A DNA stretch of 47,680 bases from Nitrospiria bacterium (GTDB taxonomy: Bacteria > Nitrospirota > Nitrospiria > SBBL01 > JAADHI01): NCBI GenBank assembly GCA_945787655.1, contig CALZIJ010000014.1, forward strand, positions 1 to 47,680, written 5' to 3'. How positions within the stretch are numbered: position 1 is the stretch's first letter; each line of letters begins with the position of its first letter. The notes under the pieces were generated by a model. It made no database searches and was not told the origin of the DNA. It saw only the letters and a list, made by a program, of their open reading frames with translations. The translations under genes and the position numbers were made by a program. This document shows, piece after piece, positions 1 through 8,164 of the stretch.

Positions 1-6
1 AATGCA

Positions 7-2028
7 ATGATGATTGAAATTGGACATTTTGCAGTTGTGACCGCGCTGATTTTGTCTTTTGTCGGCATCGTGACCCCGCTTGTCGGCGTTAAAACCCGTA
101 ATGCAACCTGGGTGGTGGTTGGCCGAAGGGCAGTGATCGCCATGTTTGTGCTCATTACAATCGGCACGGCAGTGATGATTTACGGCTATTTGGCCGAAGA
201 TTATTCGGTTAAATACATCTATGCGACCTCAAACAGTAAATTGCCTATATTTTACAAGGTGGCGGGACTTTGGGGCGGACATGAAGGCTCCTTACTTTTA
301 TGGGCATGGATTCTGGCCTTGTACAGCATGGCGGCCACTTTAATTCATTGGAAGACGCAGCCGGTGGTCATGCCTTATTTAATCATGGTCGAGTCCATCG
401 TGTTGTGTGGTTTTCTGTTATTGATTCTGTTCTTGTCTAATCCATTTGAGCGTATTTTTCCTGTACCGGCAGACGGCAAGGACCTAAATCCCTTGTTGCA
501 AGATCCCGCAATGGTGGTACATCCACCTTTGCTTTATTTAGGGTATGTGGGTTTGTCAATTCCGTTTTCATTCGCCATGGCGGCGTTATTCTCAGGCCGA
601 TTGGGGGAGGAATGGGTGAAAGCGACACAACGGTGGACGGTTTTTGCCTGGCTGTGTTTGTCCTGCGGGATTTTAATGGGCGGATATTGGGCCTATTACG
701 AGCTGGGATGGGGCGGATACTGGGGCTGGGATCCTGTTGAAAATGCGGCCTTCATGCCTTGGCTGGTTGCCACAGCTTTTCTTCACTCGACGATGGTTCA
801 GGAAAAGCGCAAGATGTTTAAGGTTTGGAATCTTTTCCTGATTATCCTGGCGTTCTCGCTTTCCCTGATTGGGACTTTTCTTGTAAGAAGCGGCATTCTT
901 TCTTCTGTGCACTCTTTTGCCGCAGATCCGGGAAGAGGGGTTTTTATTCTTGGATTCGTGGTGTTCATGTTGTTGCTTTCCTTTGGGACATTGATTTTTC
1001 GCTCTGCAAAATTAAAAAGTACGGTCCGTATGGAATCGATGGTTTCCAGGGAATCCGTCTTTTTATACAATAACCTCTTTTTTCTTGTGGCGCTTGCAAC
1101 AGTATTTGTTGGTACTTTGTATCCCTTGCTGATGGAAGTGCTGGAGCTGCAAAAGGTATCCGTGGGTGCTCCCTATTATAATGCGGTCTTTATGCCGGTG
1201 GCATTGGGCCTGATTTTTCTAATGGGAGTTGGCCCCTATATCCCCTGGCGAAAATCAAACCCTGAAAACATCAAAAAATTATTCGGCCCGCCTTTGCTCG
1301 CGGCCTTGGCGGCGACGATTATCTTTTTTATTGCAGGTGTCCGAAAACCTTATGCCCTGGCCGGTTTATCTGTGGTTGCATTCGTCCTCACATCGATTTT
1401 AATTGATTTTAACAAGGTGGCCTCATTTTTTTCGAGACGGGAAAAGGTCAGTCGCACGCAAGGGTTTCTCTCAGCATACAAGGGGAACCCCAGACGTATT
1501 ACAGGAATTATTATTCACTTCGGAGTGCTGGTCATGGTGGTGGGGATTGTCTTTTCCTCCATGTATCAGGCGGAAAAGATCCTGATCATGAAACCGGGAG
1601 AAGAAGTCACGATTAAAACATTCCGCTTCCGGATGGCGAATCTATATGGGGTCAAAGGGGTGAACTGGGGTGGACAGGAAGCGCTTTTCGATGTCTATCA
1701 GGATGGAAAAATCATCGCCCAAATGCATCCACAGAAACGCTTCTATACTGTTTCTCAGACGCCCACCACTGAAACAGCGATACATCAATTAAAGATGGGG
1801 CACCTTTTTGTGACGATCCCTGAAGTTGCACCAGATGGATCCTGGGCACGCGTTCGTATTCTTCACAATCCTCTGGTCCTTTGGGTTTGGTATGGTGGCG
1901 GCATTATGGCGATTGGGGCCTTTATGAATATCTTCCGGCGGGTACGGCGGAGAAAAGCGCCCGCAACGGATTCAAAAGGCGTGGTCGCCGGCGGGGTCTC
2001 CCCCAATATTGCGCAGCCGACGAGGTAG
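7..2028 (+). CDS. ccmF: Cytochrome c haem lyase subunit CcmF
   Basis: CcmF is the integral-membrane core of the system-I cytochrome c haem ligation complex; it takes haem from CcmE and works with CcmH. The 673-residue protein is almost entirely hydrophobic with many membrane segments. It carries the haem-handling WWD signature (WGGYWGWDPVENAAFMPW, about residues 235-252) and a conserved periplasmic His loop (HPPLLYLGYVG, about residue 172), followed by a large soluble stretch and a final membrane segment near the C-terminus. Length matches the family (about 630-680). Two ATG codons stand in tandem at the start (7 and 10). It ends 3 nt before ccmG, so the genes are co-transcribed; the upstream neighbour, usually ccmE, lies outside the window. 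Identification is very secure. Confidence 0.97.
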   Translation: MMIEIGHFAVVTALILSFVGIVTPLVGVKTRNATWVVVGRRAVIAMFVLITIGTAVMIYGYLAEDYSVKYIYATSNSKLPIFYKVAGLWGGHEGSLLLWAWILALYSMAATLIHWKTQPVVMPYLIMVESIVLCGFLLLILFLSNPFERIFPVPADGKDLNPLLQDPAMVVHPPLLYLGYVGLSIPFSFAMAALFSGRLGEEWVKATQRWTVFAWLCLSCGILMGGYWAYYELGWGGYWGWDPVENAAFMPWLVATAFLHSTMVQEKRKMFKVWNLFLIILAFSLSLIGTFLVRSGILSSVHSFAADPGRGVFILGFVVFMLLLSFGTLIFRSAKLKSTVRMESMVSRESVFLYNNLFFLVALATVFVGTLYPLLMEVLELQKVSVGAPYYNAVFMPVALGLIFLMGVGPYIPWRKSNPENIKKLFGPPLLAALAATIIFFIAGVRKPYALAGLSVVAFVLTSILIDFNKVASFFSRREKVSRTQGFLSAYKGNPRRITGIIIHFGVLVMVVGIVFSSMYQAEKILIMKPGEEVTIKTFRFRMANLYGVKGVNWGGQEALFDVYQDGKIIAQMHPQKRFYTVSQTPTTETAIHQLKMGHLFVTIPEVAPDGSWARVRILHNPLVLWVWYGGGIMAIGAFMNIFRRVRRRKAPATDSKGVVAGGVSPNIAQPTR

Positions 2029-2031
2029 GTC

Positions 2032-2589
2032 ATGACAGAGTTTCGAACCTGGCATGTCTTTTTGCTGCTGGGTCTTTTCGGTCTTTTTGCGCTTTTTTAT
2101 AAAGGACTTTGGGGTGATCCTACAGCCTTACCGCCCGTTATTATTGCAGAACCCGCGCCAGAAATTGTCGCTCCCTCACTGTATGGAGATAAACAAATTG
2201 TTCTCAGTGAACATCGGGGCAAAGTCGTTGTCCTGAATTTCTGGGCCTCATGGTGTCAGGAATGTAAACTGGAGCATAAATTTCTTCTGGCAATTAACAA
2301 ACGTTTTGAAGACAACCCTAATTTTGTGATGTACGGGGTGAACTATCAGGATAAAGACCATCTTGCAAAAGCCTATCTGGATCAGCATGGCAATAATTTC
2401 GAACACATGGTGGATTTGAAGGGCAAGATCTCTATTGACTATGGTGTGTACGGCGTGCCCGAAACATTTATTATTGATCAAGACGGCATCATTCGGCATA
2501 AACAAATCGGCCCGGTATTGGGCGATGTTTTTTCTGATATGGTGCAAAACAAGATTGAACCTTTATTAAATAAGTCGGCCCCTTTGTAA
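2032..2589 (+). CDS. ccmG: Thiol:disulfide interchange protein CcmG/DsbE
   Basis: A membrane-anchored periplasmic thioredoxin that reduces the apocytochrome CXXCH or CcmH cysteines before haem ligation. A single N-terminal membrane anchor (about residues 7-24) is followed by a thioredoxin fold with the active-site motif FWASWCQECKLE (about residues 72-83) and the cis-Pro region VYGVPETFIID. The 185-residue length is typical of CcmG. It sits between ccmF and ccmH, and its TAA stop overlaps the ccmH ATG by one base (TAATG), indicating translational coupling. The motif has QE between the cysteines instead of the more usual PT or VP, a mild variation. Position in the ccm run separates it from the second thioredoxin (4163-4756). 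Confidence 0.95.
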   Translation: MTEFRTWHVFLLLGLFGLFALFYKGLWGDPTALPPVIIAEPAPEIVAPSLYGDKQIVLSEHRGKVVVLNFWASWCQECKLEHKFLLAINKRFEDNPNFVMYGVNYQDKDHLAKAYLDQHGNNFEHMVDLKGKISIDYGVYGVPETFIIDQDGIIRHKQIGPVLGDVFSDMVQNKIEPLLNKSAPL

Positions 2590-3095
2590 TGAAACTGCAT
2601 ACTTTTTTCATTGTTTTAACGATATTTACAGCCACCTTCTCAAGAATCGAACCCTCTTTTGCGCAAACAGACCCGGTCCCCCCTCCATTATCGATGGATG
2701 AGGATCTTTTGCAGAGCAAGATGAAAGAGGTTTCAAAAACCTTACGTTGTGCGGTTTGTCAATCTGAATCCATTTGGGAATCCAACGCAACCCTTGCCAT
2801 TCAAATGCGGGACATTATTCGGGAACGTCTGATTGCGGGTGAAACCCCGAATGAAATTCGGGCGTATTTCGTGAGCCGTTACGGGGACTATATTGTGTTT
2901 AAACCGCGTTTCAGAGGAATTAATATGCTCTTGTGGGGCGGTCCGTTTATTTTACTTGCGATTGGTGCGGTCGTATTGTCCAGATCCTTGCGAAAATGGA
3001 CACTGCAAAAAGATGAGGTTCCCCCTGAACCGCTTGCCCCGATTGATGAAAAACAACGGGAGAGAATAGAGGAAGAACTCCGCTCCCTCAAGTAA
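2589..3095 (+). CDS. ccmH: Cytochrome c maturation protein CcmH
   Basis: CcmH is the thiol-redox component that handles reduced apocytochrome c beside CcmF. The 168-residue protein has an N-terminal signal or anchor, then the family motif LRCAVCQSESIWESNA (about residues 52-67) with its redox Cys pair, the conserved region MRDIIRERL and a GETPNEIRAYFVSRYGDY segment. A C-terminal membrane helix (about residues 115-130) and a charged cytoplasmic tail follow. Its start overlaps the ccmG stop (TAATG). The canonical LRCxxCQNxS is LRCAVCQSES here, so Asn is replaced by Ser. About 140 non-coding bases separate it from the ccmI-like gene. The assignment is secure. Confidence 0.95.
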   Translation: MKLHTFFIVLTIFTATFSRIEPSFAQTDPVPPPLSMDEDLLQSKMKEVSKTLRCAVCQSESIWESNATLAIQMRDIIRERLIAGETPNEIRAYFVSRYGDYIVFKPRFRGINMLLWGGPFILLAIGAVVLSRSLRKWTLQKDEVPPEPLAPIDEKQRERIEEELRSLK

Positions 3096-3236
3096 GGCAG
3101 GTGTTTGGATTTTGATTCAAGTGGTTCATGCAAGTTCAGGGATAGAAGAAAATAAACAGAAAGTGAAGTTTTGTAATAATATTGATATGATTGAATATCG
3201 CATAATCAATGTGCTTATCAAAAGGCGGGAAATCAC

Positions 3237-4166
3237 ATGTTTCCATTTTTAATTACGACATTATTGTTGATCACCGTAAGTTCTTTGGTCTTTCCTTTTT
3301 TTCGTAAGACAGATATCGTCCTTATCGATGCACAAGCGGCAGCAATGGACGAAGAACAAGTTAATCTTGAAATAGAGCGGCAGTCCATTGCGTCTTCTTT
3401 GTCAGAGCTGGAAGTCGATTATGAGTATGGAAAAGTCACACAGCAAGATTATCGGCAATTGAAACTGGATTTGGAGCACCGTTTGTTGGCCGTTTTGGAT
3501 GGGTTGGATCAATATAAAGGAAAGCCCTCACATCAAACAAAAGGTAAGCGCAAGGGAAAAGGGTTTACGGGAAAAACATGGGTTTCAATGATACTGGTGG
3601 GCCTGATAGTCAGCGGCGGTTCAACAGGGGCCTATCAATTGATTCACTGGAAATTAGAACGGGCAGCATTTTCGCCGGATAATGCCGGCATGCCGGCATC
3701 AGCCCCTATTGATCCAAAGGTTATGGTGGCCCGCCTTGAAGCAAAATTAAAAGAAAATCCGGATGATCTGGATGGACAGTTAATGATTGGCCGGTCTTAT
3801 ATGGCCTTGGAGCGCTGGGACGATGCGGAACAGGCCTGGAAAAAAGTGATTGAATTAGATCCCAGAAGTTATATCGCATATTACCGGCTGGGTGAAATTA
3901 TACTGAGTAACCCAAAGACCGGGACACGGGAAGAAGCGGAATTGGCACTGGGGTATTTTGATCAGGCGCTTGTATTTGTACCGCAAGATGCCAGCGTACT
4001 TTGGGCCCGCGGCATCGTGTTGTTACAGCTTGGCCGAGTATCGGAAACAGATGAAGCCTGGACAGAGGCGTATCAATATATTCCCAGGGGCACACAAGAA
4101 TCGGAGATGGTCAAAAAAGCATTGGAAGACCTTCGAGCAGGGAGGGTCCCCGGATCACCAGGGTGA
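3237..4166 (+). CDS. ccmI: CcmI-like TPR cytochrome c maturation protein
   Basis: CcmI is the apocytochrome c chaperone of the haem ligation machinery. The 309-residue protein shows the CcmI layout: an N-terminal membrane segment (about residues 2-20), a cytoplasmic coil with the family-like phrase LEVDYEYGKVTQQDYRQLK, a second membrane segment (about 115-135), and a periplasmic TPR domain (about 160-300) with recognisable repeats such as WDDAEQAWKKVIELDPRSY. It follows ccmH after a 141-nt gap. Its TGA stop overlaps the GTG start proposed for the next gene (GTGA), so the two are probably coupled. Sequence similarity between CcmI proteins is low, so identification rests on architecture and position. 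Confidence 0.85.
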   Translation: MFPFLITTLLLITVSSLVFPFFRKTDIVLIDAQAAAMDEEQVNLEIERQSIASSLSELEVDYEYGKVTQQDYRQLKLDLEHRLLAVLDGLDQYKGKPSHQTKGKRKGKGFTGKTWVSMILVGLIVSGGSTGAYQLIHWKLERAAFSPDNAGMPASAPIDPKVMVARLEAKLKENPDDLDGQLMIGRSYMALERWDDAEQAWKKVIELDPRSYIAYYRLGEIILSNPKTGTREEAELALGYFDQALVFVPQDASVLWARGIVLLQLGRVSETDEAWTEAYQYIPRGTQESEMVKKALEDLRAGRVPGSPG

Positions 4167-4756
4167 GCCTGATGTATGACAATCCCAGTGGTAATCGTAC
4201 ATCCCGCCTTCGATTAGGAGTCTTTTTTGGGTTTTTGATCTTCGTTGCGTTATTGGAAACCGGATGTCCTCAAAGTCAGGATTCTCCGATTCAAGGTGAG
4301 AAAAAGGGACAAGCGACAGGGGTGGAAGTCGGTGATTTGGCTCCTGACTTTCGCATTGCCAATCTGAAAGGGGGTGAGTCTTCCCTTTCGGATTATCGTG
4401 GAAAGGTCGTGCTGCTGAATTTTTGGGCGACGTGGTGCGGGCCATGTAAAGCAGAAATGCCCTCGATGGAAGCCCTTTATCAAAGTTATTCAAGAGAAGA
4501 CTTTGAGATTTTAGCGGTTTCCATCGATCTTGAAAAGGATGCGCCTGTGCAGGCATTTATTGAGGATTTTGGATTTACTTTTCCGGTGTTGTTAGATGAA
4601 ATGTTTGAAGTCAATGACCGCTATAAAGTGAGAGTGGTTCCGACCAGTGTTGTTGTCGATCGAAACGGCGTAATTACACACCGCTTACTGGGTGCAAAAG
4701 ATTGGAATGCACCGGATTCAAAGCGGTTTCTTGATCAGTTGGTTGCGGCAAGCTAG
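4163..4756 (+). CDS. TlpA/ResA-family thiol-disulfide oxidoreductase
   Basis: A periplasm-facing thioredoxin-like protein of the TlpA/ResA type, expected to keep apocytochrome c or other periplasmic thiols reduced with electrons from CcdA. It has an N-terminal hydrophobic segment ending in LLETGCPQS, a possible but atypical lipobox with Glu at -3. The AhpC/TSA-thioredoxin fold carries WATWCGPCKAEMPSME (about residues 90-105) and the cis-Pro segment RVVPTSVVVDRNG. The start is uncertain: GTG at 4163 overlaps the ccmI stop as GTGA, while an in-frame ATG lies at 4172; neither has a strong Shine-Dalgarno. The ccdA gene follows 32 nt downstream, which supports a CcdA-TlpA/ResA relay. It is a second thioredoxin beside CcmG and probably has a distinct partner. 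Confidence 0.9.
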   Translation: MSLMYDNPSGNRTSRLRLGVFFGFLIFVALLETGCPQSQDSPIQGEKKGQATGVEVGDLAPDFRIANLKGGESSLSDYRGKVVLLNFWATWCGPCKAEMPSMEALYQSYSREDFEILAVSIDLEKDAPVQAFIEDFGFTFPVLLDEMFEVNDRYKVRVVPTSVVVDRNGVITHRLLGAKDWNAPDSKRFLDQLVAAS

Positions 4757-4788
4757 TCTGAGTTTGAAAAGGAATTTTAGGGTTTTAA

Positions 4789-5532
4789 ATGGAACCAGCT
4801 GGTAACATTTCATATATGATTGCTTTTTCCGCAGGGTTTCTTTCTTTTATCTCACCCTGTGTATTGCCTGTCGTTCCCTCATACATTTCATATATTACCG
4901 GTCTTTCACTGGAAGAACTCACTTCTCAGGAAGGCAAGGCCCGGGCCCGGGAACTGGCCATTAAGAACTCGCTTTTGTTCATTTTGGGATTTTCAACCAT
5001 TTTTATATTTTTTGGCGCATCCGCGACGTTCATTGGACAATTTTTTCTTTCCAATCAAAATATTATTCGAAAAATTGGCGGGGCATTCATTATCTTCTTT
5101 GGATTGTATATTATGGGTGTTTTTAAATTGTCATTTCTGGCCCGCGACAAACGGTTTCATTTTAATAATAAGCCCGCCGGGTTTTTAGGATCATATCTTG
5201 TCGGTATAGCATTTGGTGCCGGGTGGACGCCCTGTGTCGGGCCTATTTTAGGTTCTATTCTGCTTTATGCGAGCACAGCAGGTTCCGTGACCATCGGAGT
5301 ACAACTTCTGGCCATTTATTCCTTGGGTCTTGGGCTTCCCCTCTTTCTTTCTTCTCTTGGCGTACAGTCCTTTTTAATGACCTCAAAAAAAACGGCCCGT
5401 TACATGGGATGGATTTCAGGGGCAAGCGGCGCGTTTTTGGTCGCAGTGGGGTTTATGATTTTCACAAATTCCCTCACGCGGTTAACCTCATTTTTTACTC
5501 AGATTGGTTTTGGCTGGACGATCGGTCAATAA
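4789..5532 (+). CDS. ccdA: Cytochrome c biogenesis protein CcdA
   Basis: CcdA is a six-helix membrane protein that passes reducing equivalents from cytoplasmic thioredoxin to periplasmic thioredoxin-like proteins. Both redox cysteines occur in their expected motifs: FISPCVLPVVPSYISYITG in the first helix (about residues 20-38) and GAGWTPCVGPILGS in the middle (about residues 143-156). The 247-residue length matches the family and is far shorter than full DsbD. It lies immediately after the TlpA/ResA-like gene and upstream of the HtrA-like gene on the same strand, consistent with one operon for cytochrome c maturation and periplasmic protein quality. Confidence 0.95.
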   Translation: MEPAGNISYMIAFSAGFLSFISPCVLPVVPSYISYITGLSLEELTSQEGKARARELAIKNSLLFILGFSTIFIFFGASATFIGQFFLSNQNIIRKIGGAFIIFFGLYIMGVFKLSFLARDKRFHFNNKPAGFLGSYLVGIAFGAGWTPCVGPILGSILLYASTAGSVTIGVQLLAIYSLGLGLPLFLSSLGVQSFLMTSKKTARYMGWISGASGAFLVAVGFMIFTNSLTRLTSFFTQIGFGWTIGQ

Positions 5533-5563
5533 CCGTTTTACATGATCGGGGCCTCATTTAATT

Positions 5564-6640
5564 ATGATCCCCTTCCTAAAAAACTTCTCTTTTTATCATG
5601 CCCTCATTATCATCGCGATACTGTATTTCCCCGGTGTTCTTAAGGCTTCGGAAAACGAACTTCAAAGTTATTCATTCAGGGAGTTGGTCGCTAAAGAACG
5701 CCGATCCATTGTGAATATCCGTTCTCTGGAAATTGCACGAGAGGGGGGCGGGCCCTTAAAGGACTATTTCAGGCTAGGAAAACATATCAAGCCTGAGATT
5801 AAGGCCGGGAGTCTCGGGACGGGGTTTATTATTAGTCCATCAGGGCTTGTCCTGACCAATTATCATGTGATTGCCCCGCCACCCCAATATGAGGAAGTGA
5901 AAGAGATCCAGATATGGCTTCATGACCGGCGGACCCATCCGGCGAAAATTATTGGCCGGGATAAAAAAACAGATGTGGCCTTGCTTCAGATTGAAGGAGA
6001 TGAACCTTTTTCTCCTGTTCAATTGGGAGACTCCCAAAACATTAATATCGGGGAGTGGGTCATGGCGATAGGCAATGCTTTTGGTCTTGAGGAATCGATT
6101 ACCGTTGGTGTGATCAGCGGGAAGGGCCGGGTATTGGGTACCGGGCCGTACGATCAGTTTATTCAAACCGATGCGGTAATACATGCAGGAAATACCGGCG
6201 GGCCTTTGTATAATATTCGGGGTGAGGTCATCGGAATGAACACCACAGTGAGCGTGACCGGATATGGAATTGGGTTTGCGATACCGATTAATGTGGTGAA
6301 AAATATGTTATCCATGCTGGAAAATGACGGCCGGGTGACGCGGGGATGGTTGGGGGTGATGATTCAGCCGCTCACGCCTGATTTGGCAAAGGTGTTCAAA
6401 CTCAAGAATAACCAGGGTGCATTGGTTTCAGAAGTGATGCGAAACAGTCCGGCTGAAAATGCCGGTTTGCATCGGGGAGATGTTATTTTAAGATTTGATG
6501 GAAAAGCGGTTAAAAAAATGAATGATTTACCCACTTTGGTCGCAGAAACCCCGGTAGGCAAAGATGTTGCTGTAGAGATTGTCCGTGAAGGGGTGCCTAA
6601 AACCCTTGATGTGACCGTTGAGGAACTCGTGCCGGAATAG
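5564..6640 (+). CDS. HtrA/DegP-like protein, S1C fold with PDZ, catalytic Ser replaced by Thr
   Basis: A DegP/DegQ/DegS-family periplasmic protein of 358 residues: an N-terminal signal anchor (about residues 8-28), a trypsin-like domain (about 75-250) and one C-terminal PDZ domain (about 260-350). The His and Asp of the triad are in the expected motifs (LTNYHV and KTDVALLQIE). The nucleophile motif reads HAGNTGGPLYN (near residue 210), where HtrA proteases have GNSGGPL. The codon is ACC, so the change is not a single-base misread of a TCN serine codon in an otherwise poor region; the surrounding frame is clean. Either Thr serves as nucleophile or the protein is a chaperone or PDZ scaffold without protease activity. 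It is located between ccdA and a flavoprotein on the same strand. Confidence 0.85.
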   Translation: MIPFLKNFSFYHALIIIAILYFPGVLKASENELQSYSFRELVAKERRSIVNIRSLEIAREGGGPLKDYFRLGKHIKPEIKAGSLGTGFIISPSGLVLTNYHVIAPPPQYEEVKEIQIWLHDRRTHPAKIIGRDKKTDVALLQIEGDEPFSPVQLGDSQNINIGEWVMAIGNAFGLEESITVGVISGKGRVLGTGPYDQFIQTDAVIHAGNTGGPLYNIRGEVIGMNTTVSVTGYGIGFAIPINVVKNMLSMLENDGRVTRGWLGVMIQPLTPDLAKVFKLKNNQGALVSEVMRNSPAENAGLHRGDVILRFDGKAVKKMNDLPTLVAETPVGKDVAVEIVREGVPKTLDVTVEELVPE

Positions 6641-6652
6641 GATGTTCAAACC

Positions 6653-7798
6653 ATGCACTATGATGTCATTGTGGCCGGTGCAGGCCCTGCGGGCAGTATT
6701 GCGGCAACGGCATTGGCACGTAAAAAATATTCGGTATTGCTCCTTGAAAAAAAAGAACATCCCCGGCATAAATCCTGCGGCGGAGGAATTTCAGCACGAC
6801 TTTCTCCTTTTCTTGATCCCGATTTTAAATCGATCATTGAAAACGAAATCACAACAGTCCAAATACGATATCGAAAAAAAAAGGCCTCTTTTTCATCAAA
6901 AAATCCATTTGCATATCTCGTGCGCCGGTGTGTGTTTGACAGTTATCTCAGCCGCCGTGCCGCTGAGGCGGGCGCCGAAGTTTGCGAGGCGACCCCCTTA
7001 AAATCCTGGGATAAAACAAAGACCGGGGTTTTTGTTGAAAGCCGCCGCGGGAAAGACACCGCAAAATATCTCATTGCCGCAGATGGCGCAAATAGCCAAA
7101 TTGCACGAACGCTTTATCCTGAATGGGAAAAACATCGGGCGCCCTCACTTGAGGAAGCGTTTCAGCCGAGTCCCAAGATGGATTCGAAATCAATTCTTTT
7201 AGAGTTGTCGGTCCCAAAGGGATATGGCTGGATGTTCCCTAAAATGCAGGAGGCGGCTGTGGGCATTGGTATTTTTAGGGGAAAGCCGGGGGAAGTTCGA
7301 AATGTATATCGAGATTTTCTGAATCAAAACAAGATGGCCGGATACACTTCAAAACCCTGTGGTGCAGTGCTGCCTCTCTTTAAAAAAAATAATCCGCCAC
7401 TGAATAAGGGCCCTGTGCTGTTAACCGGAGACGCCGCGGCGCTCATCGATCCTTTTTTTGGTGAAGGTATTTATTATGGCGTACGCAGCGGACAATTGGC
7501 GGCGGAAGCCATAGACGCTTCTTTGTCTTATCAAAAACCCATTGAAGGTTATCAAAAGGAAATTGCCACACGGTTTTACCCGGAGTTTATCGCGGCATCG
7601 GAAATTGCTAATTGGGTCTACCTTTTCCCGGGTTTATTTTTGGAAATTGCCTTGCATTACCCGCGCTTGATCCAATGGTACATCCAGGTTTTTCAGGGCG
7701 AAATGGGCTATGATGAGTTTTGGAAGCGGTGTAAAAAAAGGGCTTTTCAGAAGTTCAACCCGTTTACGCGATTTTTTGAAGCATCCAGCCGATCATGA
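6653..7798 (+). CDS. Geranylgeranyl reductase-family FAD oxidoreductase
   Basis: A 381-residue flavoprotein of the GGR/ChlP-like branch of FAD monooxygenase-fold enzymes, which reduce isoprenoid double bonds in prenyl chains of lipids, quinones or chlorophyll. The N-terminal dinucleotide-binding loop is VIVAGAGPAGSIAATALAR, followed by the family motif KSCGGGIS. The second FAD-contacting motif is LLTGDAAALIDPFFGEGI (about residues 260-277). It starts 12 nt after the HtrA-like gene and closes the + strand run. The substrate cannot be read from the sequence; menaquinone or other isoprenoid lipid reduction is plausible. The last 35 nt overlap a small ORF on the opposite strand. Confidence 0.85.
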   Translation: MHYDVIVAGAGPAGSIAATALARKKYSVLLLEKKEHPRHKSCGGGISARLSPFLDPDFKSIIENEITTVQIRYRKKKASFSSKNPFAYLVRRCVFDSYLSRRAAEAGAEVCEATPLKSWDKTKTGVFVESRRGKDTAKYLIAADGANSQIARTLYPEWEKHRAPSLEEAFQPSPKMDSKSILLELSVPKGYGWMFPKMQEAAVGIGIFRGKPGEVRNVYRDFLNQNKMAGYTSKPCGAVLPLFKKNNPPLNKGPVLLTGDAAALIDPFFGEGIYYGVRSGQLAAEAIDASLSYQKPIEGYQKEIATRFYPEFIAASEIANWVYLFPGLFLEIALHYPRLIQWYIQVFQGEMGYDEFWKRCKKRAFQKFNPFTRFFEASSRS

Positions 7799-7937
7799 AA
7801 ATGGCCATGCCAACAACGGTGAAGGTAAACATAAAGCCCATGTCACCATCGAACATTGCCGATGTGATCAGCACGTAAAATATTAAAAATAGGCCCGAAG
7901 CCTGAACCCCTTTTGCGATATAAAAAAAAGCTTTCAT
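7764..7937 (-). CDS. Small hydrophobic membrane protein, 57 aa
   Basis: This ORF is too short for the supplied track. Read on the minus strand it starts ATGAAAGC at 7937 and ends TAA at 7764, giving 57 residues beginning MKAFFYIAKGVQASGLFL. It contains two predicted membrane helices (about residues 12-28 and 33-53) joined by a short FDGDMG turn, and ends WMLQKIA. A Shine-Dalgarno-like AGGA lies about nine bases before the ATG. The 3' end overlaps the convergent flavoprotein gene by 35 nt. Composition and the two-helix hairpin look like real small membrane proteins. I do not recognise the family; function unknown. Confidence 0.6.
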   Translation of the reverse strand: MKAFFYIAKGVQASGLFLIFYVLITSAMFDGDMGFMFTFTVVGMAIFMIGWMLQKIA

Positions 7938-8056
7938 TGATCTGTCCTGCTTGGTTCGTAAAATAAGGGTAAATCTAGCATAGGACGACCCTTAAACGCA
8001 AAGCCTGCTTGCCTAAATTCAGCCCAGCCACGATCCGATGTACGGACGACAGGCTG

Positions 8057-8096
8057 CGCTCAACCCCAACCGCGAACCCGCGGTTGGGGTTGAGCG
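8057..8096. terminator. Perfect 18-bp inverted repeat with 4-nt loop, bidirectional terminator-like
   Basis: CGCTCAACCCCAACCGCG (8057-8074) is followed by AACC and then its exact reverse complement (8079-8096). Such a long G/C-rich stem would be very stable. Read on + it is followed by ATTATTTTAAG, only moderately T-rich. It lies between the end of the minus-strand peroxidase gene and the start of the small membrane ORF, and downstream of the + strand flavoprotein, where a bidirectional terminator would be expected. It could instead be a copy of a dispersed palindromic repeat. Confidence 0.55.
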
Positions 8097-8164
8097 ATTA
8101 TTTTAAGAAAATGCCCGTGTTTTCACGGTAAATGATGTTTTTGACGATAAGCCCAACAATCTTG

